Positions 1 to 6,783 of a stretch of 19,987 nt of DNA are shown here, one piece after another. This DNA comes from Thermohalobaculum sp039185235. Its GTDB lineage: Bacteria; Pseudomonadota; Alphaproteobacteria; Rhodobacterales; Rhodobacteraceae. The position numbers were made by a program, and so were the translations under genes. The DNA is taken from the NCBI GenBank assembly GCA_039185235.1, contig JBCDAS010000033.1, positions 1-19,987 of the forward strand, given 5' to 3'. Within the stretch, counting starts at the first letter, position 1, and each line of letters opens with the position of its first letter. The notes below the pieces were generated by a model that was not told the DNA's origin, made no database searches, and worked only from the letters and a program-made list of their open reading frames with translations.

Positions 1-273
1 CCGATAGCGCGAGAACGCATAGGCCGCGGGCAGCGCCACCGAAACCGACAGCACCGTGTTGATCACCACATAGCTGATCGAGTTGATATAGCCCCAATAC
101 CAGCTCGGATTGGTCAGGATCTCCACATAGCTCTCAACCGTGAACTCCTGCGGATACCACGAGAACCCCGCCAGGATCTCATTGGTCGTCTTGAACGACA
201 TGTTCAGCAGCCAATAGATCGGCAGCATCAGGAACAGGATATAAAGTGCGGGAATCAACCAACGGAGTTTCAT
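1..273 (-). CDS. glpQ: Glycerol ABC transporter permease GlpQ (N-terminal part, cut by window edge)
   Basis: This is the first 91 codons of an inner-membrane permease; the rest lies beyond base 1. It begins MKLRWLIPALYILFLMLPIY, a positively charged start followed by a hydrophobic first membrane segment (about residues 5-22). A periplasmic stretch comes next, then a second hydrophobic segment (about 66-85) ending ALPAAYAFSRYR, as is usual for the second permease of carbohydrate-type importers. It would pair with GlpP to form the glycerol channel energised by GlpS and GlpT. The start is fixed by an ATGA overlap with the preceding small gene and a GGAG seven bases upstream. The symbol rests on operon position next to glpD and on the known glpSTPQ order of rhizobial glycerol transporters. 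The EAA loop is not visible in this fragment. Confidence 0.85.
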   Translation of the reverse strand, partial: MKLRWLIPALYILFLMLPIYWLLNMSFKTTNEILAGFSWYPQEFTVESYVEILTNPSWYWGYINSISYVVINTVLSVSVALPAAYAFSRYR

Positions 274-443
274 TGGACGGCTCCGTCGTAGTTCGAGCAT
301 TCCTGATAGCCCGCAATGCCGATCATGTGTGTGCGGCTACCATCGCAAAGGTGGCCGGGGGAATGCGCGTAGAACCAGCCGAAGGACGCCACTAAGGCCG
401 CCAGAACGGTCGTCACCAACCAATTACGAACGAGGAACATCAT
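270..443 (-). CDS. 57-residue single-span membrane microprotein inside the glycerol transporter operon
   Basis: This small gene lies between the two permease genes. Its ATG (441-443) overlaps the glpP stop and its TGA (270-272) overlaps the glpQ start, so translation is probably coupled on both sides. A second ATG immediately follows (438-440) and sits at better distance from the GGAGG, which would give 56 residues. The product starts MMFLVRNWLVTT, has one hydrophobic helix (about residues 8-25), and ends in a polar tail of about 30 residues carrying Cys33 and Cys49. By the positive-inside rule the N-terminus is cytoplasmic and the tail periplasmic, where the cysteines could form a disulfide. 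Rhizobial glycerol operons carry a small membrane gene of unknown function, glpU, but after glpQ; this one is elsewhere and I cannot show it is related. It may be an accessory or stabilising subunit of the transporter, which is inference. Confidence 0.72.
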   Translation of the reverse strand: MMFLVRNWLVTTVLAALVASFGWFYAHSPGHLCDGSRTHMIGIAGYQECSNYDGAVQ

Positions 444-1300
444 TCTTCCTCCCCCTGCATGGTCAGCGTGTAGAACAGCCAACAGACCAACAGCGTCATC
501 AGGAAGTAGATGATCGACATCGCCGCCGCGTTCCCAAGATCCTGCTCGCCCAGCGCCTTCTTCACCAGATCGATCGAGAGGAAAGTCGTCGCATTCCCCG
601 GGCCCCCTCCGGTCAAAACCGAAGGCTCCGTGTAGATCATAAAGCTGTCCATAAACCGCAACAGCACCGCGATCGTCAGCACCCGCTTCATCTTCGGCAG
701 CTGGATATAGCGAAACACCGCCCAGTCCGAGGCACCATCGATCTTCGCCGCGCGATAGTAATTCTCGTCAATCGACTGCAAGCCCGCATAGGCCAGCAGC
801 ACCACCAGCGAGGTCCAATGCCAGACATCCATCATGATGACGACAATCCAGGCACTCACCGGCTGTTGCGTGTAGTTGAAATCGATCCCCAGCCAGTTGA
901 TCGAATAGCCGAGAAGCCCGATATCCGGCAGCGCGAAGATGTTCCACATCGCGCCAACCACATTCCACGGGATCAACAGCGGCAGCGCCATCAGCACCAG
1001 ACAGACCGAGGCCCAGGGCCCCGAGCGCGGCATCGCCAAGGCCACGGCCACCCCCAGCGGGATCTCGATGATCAGGATCAGGAAGGTGAACAGCAATTGC
1101 CGCCCGAGCGCCGCATGGAACCGCTCCGAGGCCAGCGTGTCGATATACCACCGCTCGCCCACAAAGGAGTAGGTGCCGTAAAACACCTCCTGGACCGAGT
1201 AATTCACCACCGTCATCAACGGGATGATCGCGTTCATCGCCACCAGGATTAGGACCGGCAGCACCATCAGCCAAGCGCGATTGTTGAGCGTCTTGGTCAT
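440..1300 (-). CDS. glpP: Glycerol ABC transporter permease GlpP
   Basis: This is a 286-residue inner-membrane permease of the MalF/UgpA-like binding-protein-dependent family. Hydrophobic segments lie near residues 9-30, 68-90, 98-118, 150-172, 206-225 and 262-280, giving six spans. The cytoplasmic EAA coupling loop is clear at about 183-202 (RAAKIDGASDWAVFRYIQLP), which docks on the ATPase subunits. The chosen ATG (1298-1300) has GGAGG seven bases upstream and overlaps the glpT stop as ATGA; a longer in-frame reading to 1345 would run into glpT and is unlikely. The gene overlaps the small membrane gene downstream in the same way. Role: one half of the glycerol translocation pore, partnered with GlpQ. 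Family assignment is firm; the glycerol substrate comes from linkage to glpD and glpR. Confidence 0.9.
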   Translation of the reverse strand: MTKTLNNRAWLMVLPVLILVAMNAIIPLMTVVNYSVQEVFYGTYSFVGERWYIDTLASERFHAALGRQLLFTFLILIIEIPLGVAVALAMPRSGPWASVCLVLMALPLLIPWNVVGAMWNIFALPDIGLLGYSINWLGIDFNYTQQPVSAWIVVIMMDVWHWTSLVVLLAYAGLQSIDENYYRAAKIDGASDWAVFRYIQLPKMKRVLTIAVLLRFMDSFMIYTEPSVLTGGGPGNATTFLSIDLVKKALGEQDLGNAAAMSIIYFLMTLLVCWLFYTLTMQGEEE

Positions 1301-2361
1301 CCGCCCGCCTCCACGCGCCAGCCGTCGCGATAGATATGGGTCCAACCGGGATCGAAGCTCAGATGCGTCACGCTGGGGATCTCGGTCCCCTCCGGCAGGA
1401 TTGCGTTGATCTCCGTTCCGCCATGGCGCGCCCGCAGGATCCGCTCCTGGCCGATATCCTCGACCCGCTCGACCGTCACGGGCAGACCGGTGGCCGAGGG
1501 ACGCACATGCTCGGGCCGAACCCCGATCTCAGCGGCACCCGCGCCATAGCCGCCCGCCAGCGCCAGCCGGGTCTCGCCGACCAAAGCCTCGGTCCCCGCC
1601 ACTTCAGCGCTCAGCACATTCATCCCCGGCGAGCCGATGAAATAGCCGACAAAGGTATGCGCCGGGCGCTCGAACAGCTCCTCCGGCGTGCCGATCTGCA
1701 GGACCTGACCGTCGAGCATGACCACCACTTTATCGGCGAAACTCAGCGCCTCGGTCTGGTCATGGGTCACATAGATCATCGTCTGACCGAACTGGCGGTG
1801 GAGCTGCTTCAGCTGCGCGCGCAGCTCCCATTTCAGATGCGGGTCGATCACCGTCAAAGGCTCGTCAAAGAGGATCGCCGCCACATCCTCCCGCACCATC
1901 CCACGGCCTAGGCTAATCTTCTGCTTGGCATCCGCCGTCAGCCCGCGGGCGCGTTCCTCCAGCCGATCCGCCAGACCAATCCGCTCGGCAATCTCGCGCA
2001 CCCGGGCATCGACGCGGGCCTCCGCAATCCCGCGATTGCGCAGCGGAAAGGCGAGATTGTCATAGACCGACATCGTGTCGTAGACGACCGGGAACTGGAA
2101 GACCTGCGCGATGTTGCGCTCGGCGGTCGTTGCATGGGTCACGTCCTGCTCGCCAAACAGGATCCGCCCCTGCGAGGGCTCGACCAGCCCCGAGATCACA
2201 TTCAAGAGCGTCGTCTTCCCACAGCCCGAGGGACCCAGCAGCGCATAGGCCCCGCCATCCTCCCAAACGTGATCCAATGAAGGCCGAAGCGCATAATCCT
2301 CTGGCGCAGCAGGGTTTTTGCCATAAGCATGCGCCAGATTCTCCAGCGTGATCGCCGCCAT
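1297..2361 (-). CDS. glpT: Glycerol ABC transporter ATP-binding protein GlpT (degenerate signature motif)
   Basis: This 354-residue protein is an ABC ATPase with a C-terminal MalK/UgpC-like TOBE-type regulatory domain (about 240-354). Walker A is intact (GPSGCGKT, 43-50), the Q-loop glutamine is at 89, Walker B reads AILFDE (162-167) and the H-loop His is at 200 (YVTHDQ). The signature motif, normally LSGGQ, reads LTADA (141-145), so this subunit cannot form a normal signature face. The ATG at 2359-2361 is preferred because GGAGG lies seven bases upstream and it overlaps the glpS TGA as TGATG. A GTG three bases earlier (2362-2364) is possible and gives 355 residues. It would form a heterodimer with GlpS on the cytoplasmic face of GlpP/GlpQ. 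The name follows the rhizobial glycerol system and is unrelated to E. coli GlpT, the G3P antiporter. Confidence 0.88.
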   Translation of the reverse strand: MAAITLENLAHAYGKNPAAPEDYALRPSLDHVWEDGGAYALLGPSGCGKTTLLNVISGLVEPSQGRILFGEQDVTHATTAERNIAQVFQFPVVYDTMSVYDNLAFPLRNRGIAEARVDARVREIAERIGLADRLEERARGLTADAKQKISLGRGMVREDVAAILFDEPLTVIDPHLKWELRAQLKQLHRQFGQTMIYVTHDQTEALSFADKVVVMLDGQVLQIGTPEELFERPAHTFVGYFIGSPGMNVLSAEVAGTEALVGETRLALAGGYGAGAAEIGVRPEHVRPSATGLPVTVERVEDIGQERILRARHGGTEINAILPEGTEIPSVTHLSFDPGWTHIYRDGWRVEAGG

Positions 2362-3419
2362 CACGCCACCTCCGCATAGCTGGCGGGCTGGACCAACCGG
2401 TCATCTGCGCCGAAGATGTAGACATGGGCCGGATCGACATAGAGCGTGATCTGGCTGCCCGTTTCCGGGTCGCGCACCCCATGCACCCGGCTCACCCATT
2501 GGCCATGCTCGGACGTGACGTGGATAAAGCTCTCCGAGCCCGTGATCTCGGTCCCCACCACGGTCGTCTCGAACCGCAAATCCGCCGCCCCCACCGGATC
2601 GGGCGAGAGGTGATTGGCCCGGAACCCGGCGCGGTACTGGCCCGAGGGCAAGCCCTCCAACAGCCGCGCCGCCGCCCCTTCCGCGCTCAGCCCCAGGAAA
2701 TTCATCGGCGGGTCCGAGAACACGCCCGCCGTCACCGCATCCTGAGGCCTACGATAAACCTCCGCCGTCGGGCCGAACTGGGTCAGCCGCCCCTCCCAGA
2801 GGCAGGCGGTATTGCCGCCCAACAGCAGCGCCTCATGCGGCTCGGTCGTGGCGTAGACAAAAATCGCGCCGGAGGCCGCGAAGATCTTCGGGATCTCGGC
2901 GCGCAACTCCTCGCGCAGCTTGTAGTCGAGATTGGCCAGCGGCTCGTCCAACAGGACCAGCCCCGCCTCCTTCACCAGCGCGCGGGCCAGGGCACAGCGC
3001 TGCTGCTGCCCACCGGACAGCTCCAAGGGCATCCGGTCCAACTGCGCCTCGCTTAGCTTCATCAGCCCCGCCGCCTCGCGCACCCGACGGTCGATCTCCG
3101 CCGAGGCCACCCGCTGCAACCGCAAGGGCGAGGCGATGTTCTCGAACACCGTCATCGAGGGGTAGTTGATGAACTGCTGATAGACCATCGCGATATCGCG
3201 CTTTTGCACCGCGATCCCGGTCACATCCTGCCCATCCCAGAGGATCCGCCCGGTGGTCGGCTGGTCCAACCCCGCCATGATCCGCATCAGCGTCGTCTTG
3301 CCCGAGAGTGTCCGCCCCAAAAGCACATTCATCGTGCCCCGGCTCAGCTGCAGCGTGGTCGGATGGATATGCGTCTCCACCCCCACCTGTTTCGAGACAT
3401 CTGAGAGCTTCAGAGACAT
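2361..3419 (-). CDS. glpS: Glycerol ABC transporter ATP-binding protein GlpS (deviant Walker A and H-loop)
   Basis: This is a 352-residue ABC ATPase with a MalK-type C-terminal domain. The signature motif is canonical (LSGGQQQR from residue 134) and Walker B is normal (LVLLDE, 154-159). Two other elements deviate. The P-loop reads GRTLSGKT (35-42) rather than GPSGCGKT, though its Lys and Thr remain. The switch position, normally the His of YVTHDQ, reads YATTEP, placing Thr at 192. These deviations are complementary to those of GlpT, so the pair should build one complete and one weak ATP site. The ATG (3417-3419) directly follows the glpD stop with no gap. Role: ATP-driven energy coupling of glycerol import. 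The pairing and asymmetry are inferred from motifs; family membership is certain. Confidence 0.88.
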   Translation of the reverse strand: MSLKLSDVSKQVGVETHIHPTTLQLSRGTMNVLLGRTLSGKTTLMRIMAGLDQPTTGRILWDGQDVTGIAVQKRDIAMVYQQFINYPSMTVFENIASPLRLQRVASAEIDRRVREAAGLMKLSEAQLDRMPLELSGGQQQRCALARALVKEAGLVLLDEPLANLDYKLREELRAEIPKIFAASGAIFVYATTEPHEALLLGGNTACLWEGRLTQFGPTAEVYRRPQDAVTAGVFSDPPMNFLGLSAEGAAARLLEGLPSGQYRAGFRANHLSPDPVGAADLRFETTVVGTEITGSESFIHVTSEHGQWVSRVHGVRDPETGSQITLYVDPAHVYIFGADDRLVQPASYAEVA

Positions 3420-4946
3420 TCAAGCCACTTTCGGTTCATTGCGCCGGGCGACCGCTTCGGCCATCCACTCCGCCAGCCGAGCCGCCTCTTCCGCCGACAG
3501 CCGGAGCCCCAGCTTGCTGCGCCGCCAGAGGACATCGTCCGCCTTTATTGCCCATTCGCGATCAATCAACCATTGCACCTCTCGTTCATAGAGGCCATGG
3601 CCAAAATCCTCGCCCAGCGCATCGCGTGTCTGCGCACCCTGCACGATATCGCTGGCCTGGGTGCCGTAAGCACGCACCAGCCGCAGCGCCGTCACAGGAT
3701 CCAGCGCCGGGGCCTGCTGGCGCAGCTCCTCGGCCAGCCGTTCAACATCGGCGACCGGGAAGTCACCGCCCGGCAGAGGCACGCCAGCGGTCCAGGGGCG
3801 GCTCATCTGGGGAAAGACCGGATCCAGCCGGTCCATCGCCTCTTCGGCCAGCTTGCGATAAGTGGTGATCTTGCCGCCAAAGATGTTGAGCAGCGGCGCA
3901 TCCTCGGGCCGCTCAAGCTTGAGCACATAGTCCCTGGTCGCCTGGGTCGCCGAGCTGGCCCCATCATCATAGAGCGGGCGAACGCCGGAATAGGTCCAGA
4001 CGATTTGCTCCGGCGTGATCGGCGCCTTGAAGTATTCAGAGGCAGCGGCCCGAAGATAATCCGCCTCCTCCGGCGTGCAGACCGCCTCGCTTGGATCGCC
4101 CTCATGATCCGCATCCGTGGTGCCGATCAGGGTGAAATCCCGCTCATAGGGAATGGCGAAAACAACCCGCCCGTCGGATTGCTGAAAGATATAGGCCCGA
4201 TCATGCTCAAAGAGCCGTTTGACCACGATATGCGAGCCGCGGACCAGCCGGACTTTCTCGCTCGTGTTGAGCCGGATCTTGTTGCGCGTCAATTCTTCAA
4301 CCCAAGGACCGGCCGCGTTCACAATCGCTTTTGCCCGGATCTCGCTTTGCGTCTTGTCGGGCGATTGCAACGTGACCCGCCACGCGCCTTCCTCCACCGA
4401 GGCGGAAACGCACGCCATCCGGGGCAGGATCACCGCGCCGCGATCCGCCGCATCCCGGGCGTTCAAGACCACCAGACGCGAATCCTCGACCCAGCAATCG
4501 GAGTATTCGAACCCTTTCGCGTAGCTGTCCTTGAGCGGTTCGCCCGCCGCATCCCGGCTGAGATCCAGCGTCTTGGTGGGCGGCAGGATCTTCCGCCCGC
4601 CCATATGGTCGTAAAGGAAGAGCCCAAGGCGCAGCAGCCAAGACGGGCGCAGACCTTTGTGATGGGGCAGAACAAAGCGCATCGGCCAGGAGATATGCGG
4701 CATGGCTGAAAGCAGCACTTCGCGTTCCTTCAACGCCTCGCGCACCAATCGAAACTCATAGAATTCGAGATAGCGCAGCCCGCCATGGAAAAGCTTGGTC
4801 GAGGCCGAAGAGGTCGCGCCCCCCAGATCGCTTTTCTCACACAAAAGCACGCGGAGCCCGCGGCCCGCAGCATCCCGCGCGATGCCACAGCCATTGACAC
4901 CCCCGCCAATGATGCAGAGATCATATGGATCGGTTTGTCCGATCAT
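3420..4946 (-). CDS. glpD: Aerobic glycerol-3-phosphate dehydrogenase GlpD
   Basis: This 508-residue FAD enzyme oxidises sn-glycerol-3-phosphate to dihydroxyacetone phosphate and passes electrons to ubiquinone at the inner face of the cytoplasmic membrane. The N-terminal FAD-binding loop is GGGVNG (14-19) within CIIGGGVNGCGIARDAAGRG. The GlpD signature regions follow: ATSSASTKLFHGGLRYLE at about 44-61, FEYSDCWVEDSRLV near 146-160, GSHIVVKRLF near 235, and WTYSGVRPLYDD near 320. The order and wording match the E. coli enzyme closely and the length is about the same (501 there). The start ATG has GGGAGGG just upstream. It is the first gene of the glycerol operon, followed without a gap by glpS, and its promoter region carries repeats proposed to be bound by GlpR. 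No glycerol kinase gene is visible in the window. Confidence 0.97.
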   Translation of the reverse strand: MIGQTDPYDLCIIGGGVNGCGIARDAAGRGLRVLLCEKSDLGGATSSASTKLFHGGLRYLEFYEFRLVREALKEREVLLSAMPHISWPMRFVLPHHKGLRPSWLLRLGLFLYDHMGGRKILPPTKTLDLSRDAAGEPLKDSYAKGFEYSDCWVEDSRLVVLNARDAADRGAVILPRMACVSASVEEGAWRVTLQSPDKTQSEIRAKAIVNAAGPWVEELTRNKIRLNTSEKVRLVRGSHIVVKRLFEHDRAYIFQQSDGRVVFAIPYERDFTLIGTTDADHEGDPSEAVCTPEEADYLRAAASEYFKAPITPEQIVWTYSGVRPLYDDGASSATQATRDYVLKLERPEDAPLLNIFGGKITTYRKLAEEAMDRLDPVFPQMSRPWTAGVPLPGGDFPVADVERLAEELRQQAPALDPVTALRLVRAYGTQASDIVQGAQTRDALGEDFGHGLYEREVQWLIDREWAIKADDVLWRRSKLGLRLSAEEAARLAEWMAEAVARRNEPKVA

Positions 4947-4963
4947 TCCCTCCCGTTTCTTTT

Positions 4964-4997
4964 TTCATTTATGTTCGTTATTTTTCGTTCTTGTCAA
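4964..4997 (-). promoter_or_regulatory. glpD operon promoter with three 10-bp-phased GlpR-like repeats
   Basis: On the minus strand a TTGACA -35 element (4992-4997 on the plus strand as TGTCAA) is followed after 18 bases by CATAAA (4968-4973). This is a good sigma-70-like promoter ending about 20 bases before the glpD start. On the plus strand, TTCATT (4964-4969), TTCGTT (4974-4979) and TTCGTT (4984-4989) recur exactly every ten bases, on one face of the helix. TATGTTCGTT (4970-4979) equals the half-site of the E. coli GlpR operator, but the copies are direct repeats, not inverted. Two copies lie between -35 and -10, so bound GlpR would block polymerase. The promoter and repeats are seen directly; GlpR binding is inference. 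Confidence 0.65.
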
Positions 4998-5026
4998 TCT
5001 CCTCACGGCGCAAGCGTAGGATGCCC

Positions 5027-5056
5027 CAGAATTGCACATTCTGAAACAGAATTCAG
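5027..5056. promoter_or_regulatory. Pair of palindromes upstream of glpR, possible operator
   Basis: CAGAAT-N5-ATTCTG (5027-5043) is a perfect interrupted palindrome. It is followed at once by CTGAA-N6-TTCAG (5041-5056), which shares the CTG in the middle. Both lie about 65-90 bases before the proposed glpR start and away from the TTCGTT repeats. They could bind a second regulator or be fortuitous. I could not see a convincing -35/-10 pair for glpR in this stretch. Confidence 0.3.
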
Positions 5057-5119
5057 GAAGAAACTCTTGCAGGATCACGGCTTTTCAGTCCACGGCTTGA
5101 CGGAGTGGAAGGAGACCCC

Positions 5120-5896
5120 TTGGCCTATTCATTCCGCCATGACGAGATAATCGCCGTCGCGCGAGAGGTCGGACGCGTCACCGTGGACGATCTGTCAGAG
5201 CGCTTCGCGGTAACCCCGCAGACGATTCGCCGCGATCTGACCGAGCTCTGCCAAAGCGGTCTGCTCAGCCGCGTGCATGGCGGCGCGGTGCTGGCCTCAG
5301 GCCGCTCGAATATCGGCTACTCGATGCGCCGCGAAATGGCCGAGGATGAAAAACGCGCAATCGGCAGGCTCTGCGCCTCGGAGATCCCCAACAACGCATC
5401 CCTGTTTATCAATATCGGAACAACGACAGAGGCGGTCTCGCGAGAGCTCTCAAAGCACAAAAACATCATGGCCATCACCAACAATCTGAACGTCGCCAAT
5501 ATTCTCGCAGAAAACGAGGAATGCGAGGTGATCGTGGCAGGCGGGGTGCTGCGTCGCTCCGATGGCGGGCTCGTGGGCGAGGCGACGGGGGACTTCTTCC
5601 AACAGTTCAAAGTGGATTATGCGGTCATCGGTGCTTCGGCGATCGATGAGGAGGGCACGCTCTTGGATTTCGACTATCGCGAGGTCCGGGTCGCCCAAGC
5701 AATTATCGCAAACGCGCGGACGACATTTCTGGTGGCAGATCACTCGAAATTCAGCCGCAATGCGCCGGTCCGGATCGAGAACCTCTCGGCCCTGGACGGG
5801 TTTTTTACCGATGCACCACCACCGAAGCCGATCCAGGACATCTGCCGGAGCAACGGCATAAAGCTCGCCATCGCGAGCGAACGCCGCAACCCCTAG
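5120..5896 (+). CDS. glpR: DeoR-family glycerol-3-phosphate regulon repressor GlpR
   Basis: This is a 258-residue transcriptional repressor. An N-terminal DeoR winged helix-turn-helix (about residues 5-57, with VTPQTIRRDLTEL as the recognition region) precedes a phosphosugar-sensing domain (about 75-240). The sensing domain contains INIGTTTEAV, TNNLNVANILAE, RRSDGGLVGEAT, LLDFDYREVR and VADHSKF, all closely matching E. coli GlpR (252 residues). The start is taken as TTG at 5120, because AAGGAG ends five bases upstream and the protein then begins MAYSFRHDEII at the family's usual point. A GTG at 5105 would add five residues but has poor ribosome-binding spacing. It is divergent from glpD and most likely represses that operon, released by glycerol-3-phosphate. 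Transcription ends near a dense hairpin array. Confidence 0.93.
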   Translation: MAYSFRHDEIIAVAREVGRVTVDDLSERFAVTPQTIRRDLTELCQSGLLSRVHGGAVLASGRSNIGYSMRREMAEDEKRAIGRLCASEIPNNASLFINIGTTTEAVSRELSKHKNIMAITNNLNVANILAENEECEVIVAGGVLRRSDGGLVGEATGDFFQQFKVDYAVIGASAIDEEGTLLDFDYREVRVAQAIIANARTTFLVADHSKFSRNAPVRIENLSALDGFFTDAPPPKPIQDICRSNGIKLAIASERRNP

Positions 5897-5912
5897 CCCA
5901 ATCTCCTCGCAA

Positions 5913-6035
5913 GCGGCCCAAGCCGCTGACGCGGCACATCAGGCAAAACGCCTGATGCCTGCGAGCAAGCTCGCAGCGGGCCGCCCGGCGCCGAGCTCAA
6001 AAACCAGCGCCTGTAGCGTGCCGCAGGCACGCTTT
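5913..6035. terminator. Tandem hairpins after glpR, possible bidirectional terminator
   Basis: Four inverted repeats follow the glpR stop. GCGGC-N4-GCCGC is at 5913-5926. CATCAGGC-AAAAC-GCCTGATG is at 5937-5957, an 8-bp perfect stem. CTGCGAGC-AA-GCTCGCAG at 5959-5976 is an 8-bp palindrome that would open to a larger loop. GCGTGCC-GCA-GGCACGC at 6016-6032 is followed by TTTCG. None has a long U tract, so intrinsic termination is plausible but not certain. The position between convergent genes (glpR and the gene ending at 6094) fits a shared terminator. Confidence 0.5.
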
Positions 6036-6080
6036 CGTGGCCGCCGGGGTCCGGGCTTGCCCGGGCCCCGGGGGGCGCAT
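6031..6080. repeat. Copy A of a dispersed intergenic palindromic repeat
   Basis: This stretch contains GCTTTCGTGGCC (6031-6042), a long near-perfect hairpin (6044-6071, CCGGGGTCCGGGC pairing with GCCCGGGCCCCGG across a two-base loop, one T-G pair), and GCCCCGGGGGGCGCAT (6065-6080). The first block recurs with one mismatch at 11163-11174. The last recurs with one deletion, plus one mismatch in the 11201 copy, at 11201-11217 and 13869-13885. All three sites are intergenic. It is probably a partial copy, because the third block seen in the other two copies is absent here. Confidence 0.5.
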
Positions 6081-6093
6081 CTTGAGAGCCGCA

Positions 6094-6780
6094 CTAGTCG
6101 TTGTCCAAAGCGCCGGCGCCTGCCCCATGTCTGGACGCATCCGTGGCCGAGACATAGGTCCTGGCTGCCAACGCCGCCAAACGCTGCCAGGTGGACGCGG
6201 AAATGCATTCACCGCGCGCAGTCGCGCTAAGCGCTTGGTGATCGATCCCGACCGGCTTGATCTCCACCTCCGCGTCGCCCGGCACAGATCCTGCCATCGC
6301 CTGATCGAGCACCGGTCCCTCTGGCAGGGCCAGCAGGTGCTCTGATCCCGCCTTCAGGGAGAAACCGCGGCCCAGGTCTTGTGCGCTCCACCCCAGGGCT
6401 GGGAGCAGAAGCAGCGGGCAGAGAACTGGCCCCGCTCGGATCACCATTGAGCCCTCAATCACCTCCGCCCTGTCCGAGAGGATCGCACCCAGTTGGATCG
6501 GGCAGACCGCTTGATCGGCCTCCCATCTCCCCTCTGAAAGGCGCGGGCGATGAGCCTCGAAATCCTCTGCCACCATCTCCAGCGCCATGGCGAGGCAAGC
6601 CACCCCGGGCAACCCATGCGAAGAGAGCCAGCGCGCCGAGCGTCCCGCCTCCTCCGCCAGGCCCCAGCTATAGCCAGCACCCCTCGCAGCCTTGCGCCCC
6701 ATCGCCTCGATCTCGGACAGCGAGACCGTCAGACCCGCCCCCAGCTTCGGCGGGATCGGCGATTGGATGGTCGGATCCAT
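6094..6780 (-). CDS. Probable DUF3726-family protein
   Basis: This 228-residue protein is the last gene of the leftward operon with the M19-like and 555-residue genes, three bases after the latter. Its N-terminal part (about residues 19-70) reads VSLSEIEAMGRKAARGAGYS and then WGLAEEAGRSARWLSSHG, a pattern I associate with DUF3726, a family without known function. The rest is less distinctive, with a hydrophobic, Pro/Leu-rich patch near 115-130 that is too short and Pro-rich for a clear membrane span. No signal peptide is seen. No ribosome-binding site precedes the ATG at 6780, so translation is probably coupled to the upstream gene or begins slightly downstream, nearer the conserved VSLSEIEA. 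The context suggests a role in the same pathway as its neighbours. I do not assign a reaction. Confidence 0.7.
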   Translation of the reverse strand: MDPTIQSPIPPKLGAGLTVSLSEIEAMGRKAARGAGYSWGLAEEAGRSARWLSSHGLPGVACLAMALEMVAEDFEAHRPRLSEGRWEADQAVCPIQLGAILSDRAEVIEGSMVIRAGPVLCPLLLLPALGWSAQDLGRGFSLKAGSEHLLALPEGPVLDQAMAGSVPGDAEVEIKPVGIDHQALSATARGECISASTWQRLAALAARTYVSATDASRHGAGAGALDND

Positions 6781-6783
6781 GGC

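Noticed and set aside
329..1252. Long open frame on the plus strand opposite glpP (307 codons)
   Set aside because: Composition is Arg/His/Gln-rich with no family pattern; it lies antisense to a clear permease gene and is a by-product of high GC.
3573..4709. Long plus-strand open frame opposite glpD (378 codons)
   Set aside because: The opposite strand encodes unmistakable GlpD; this frame shows only low-complexity Arg/Pro-rich sequence.
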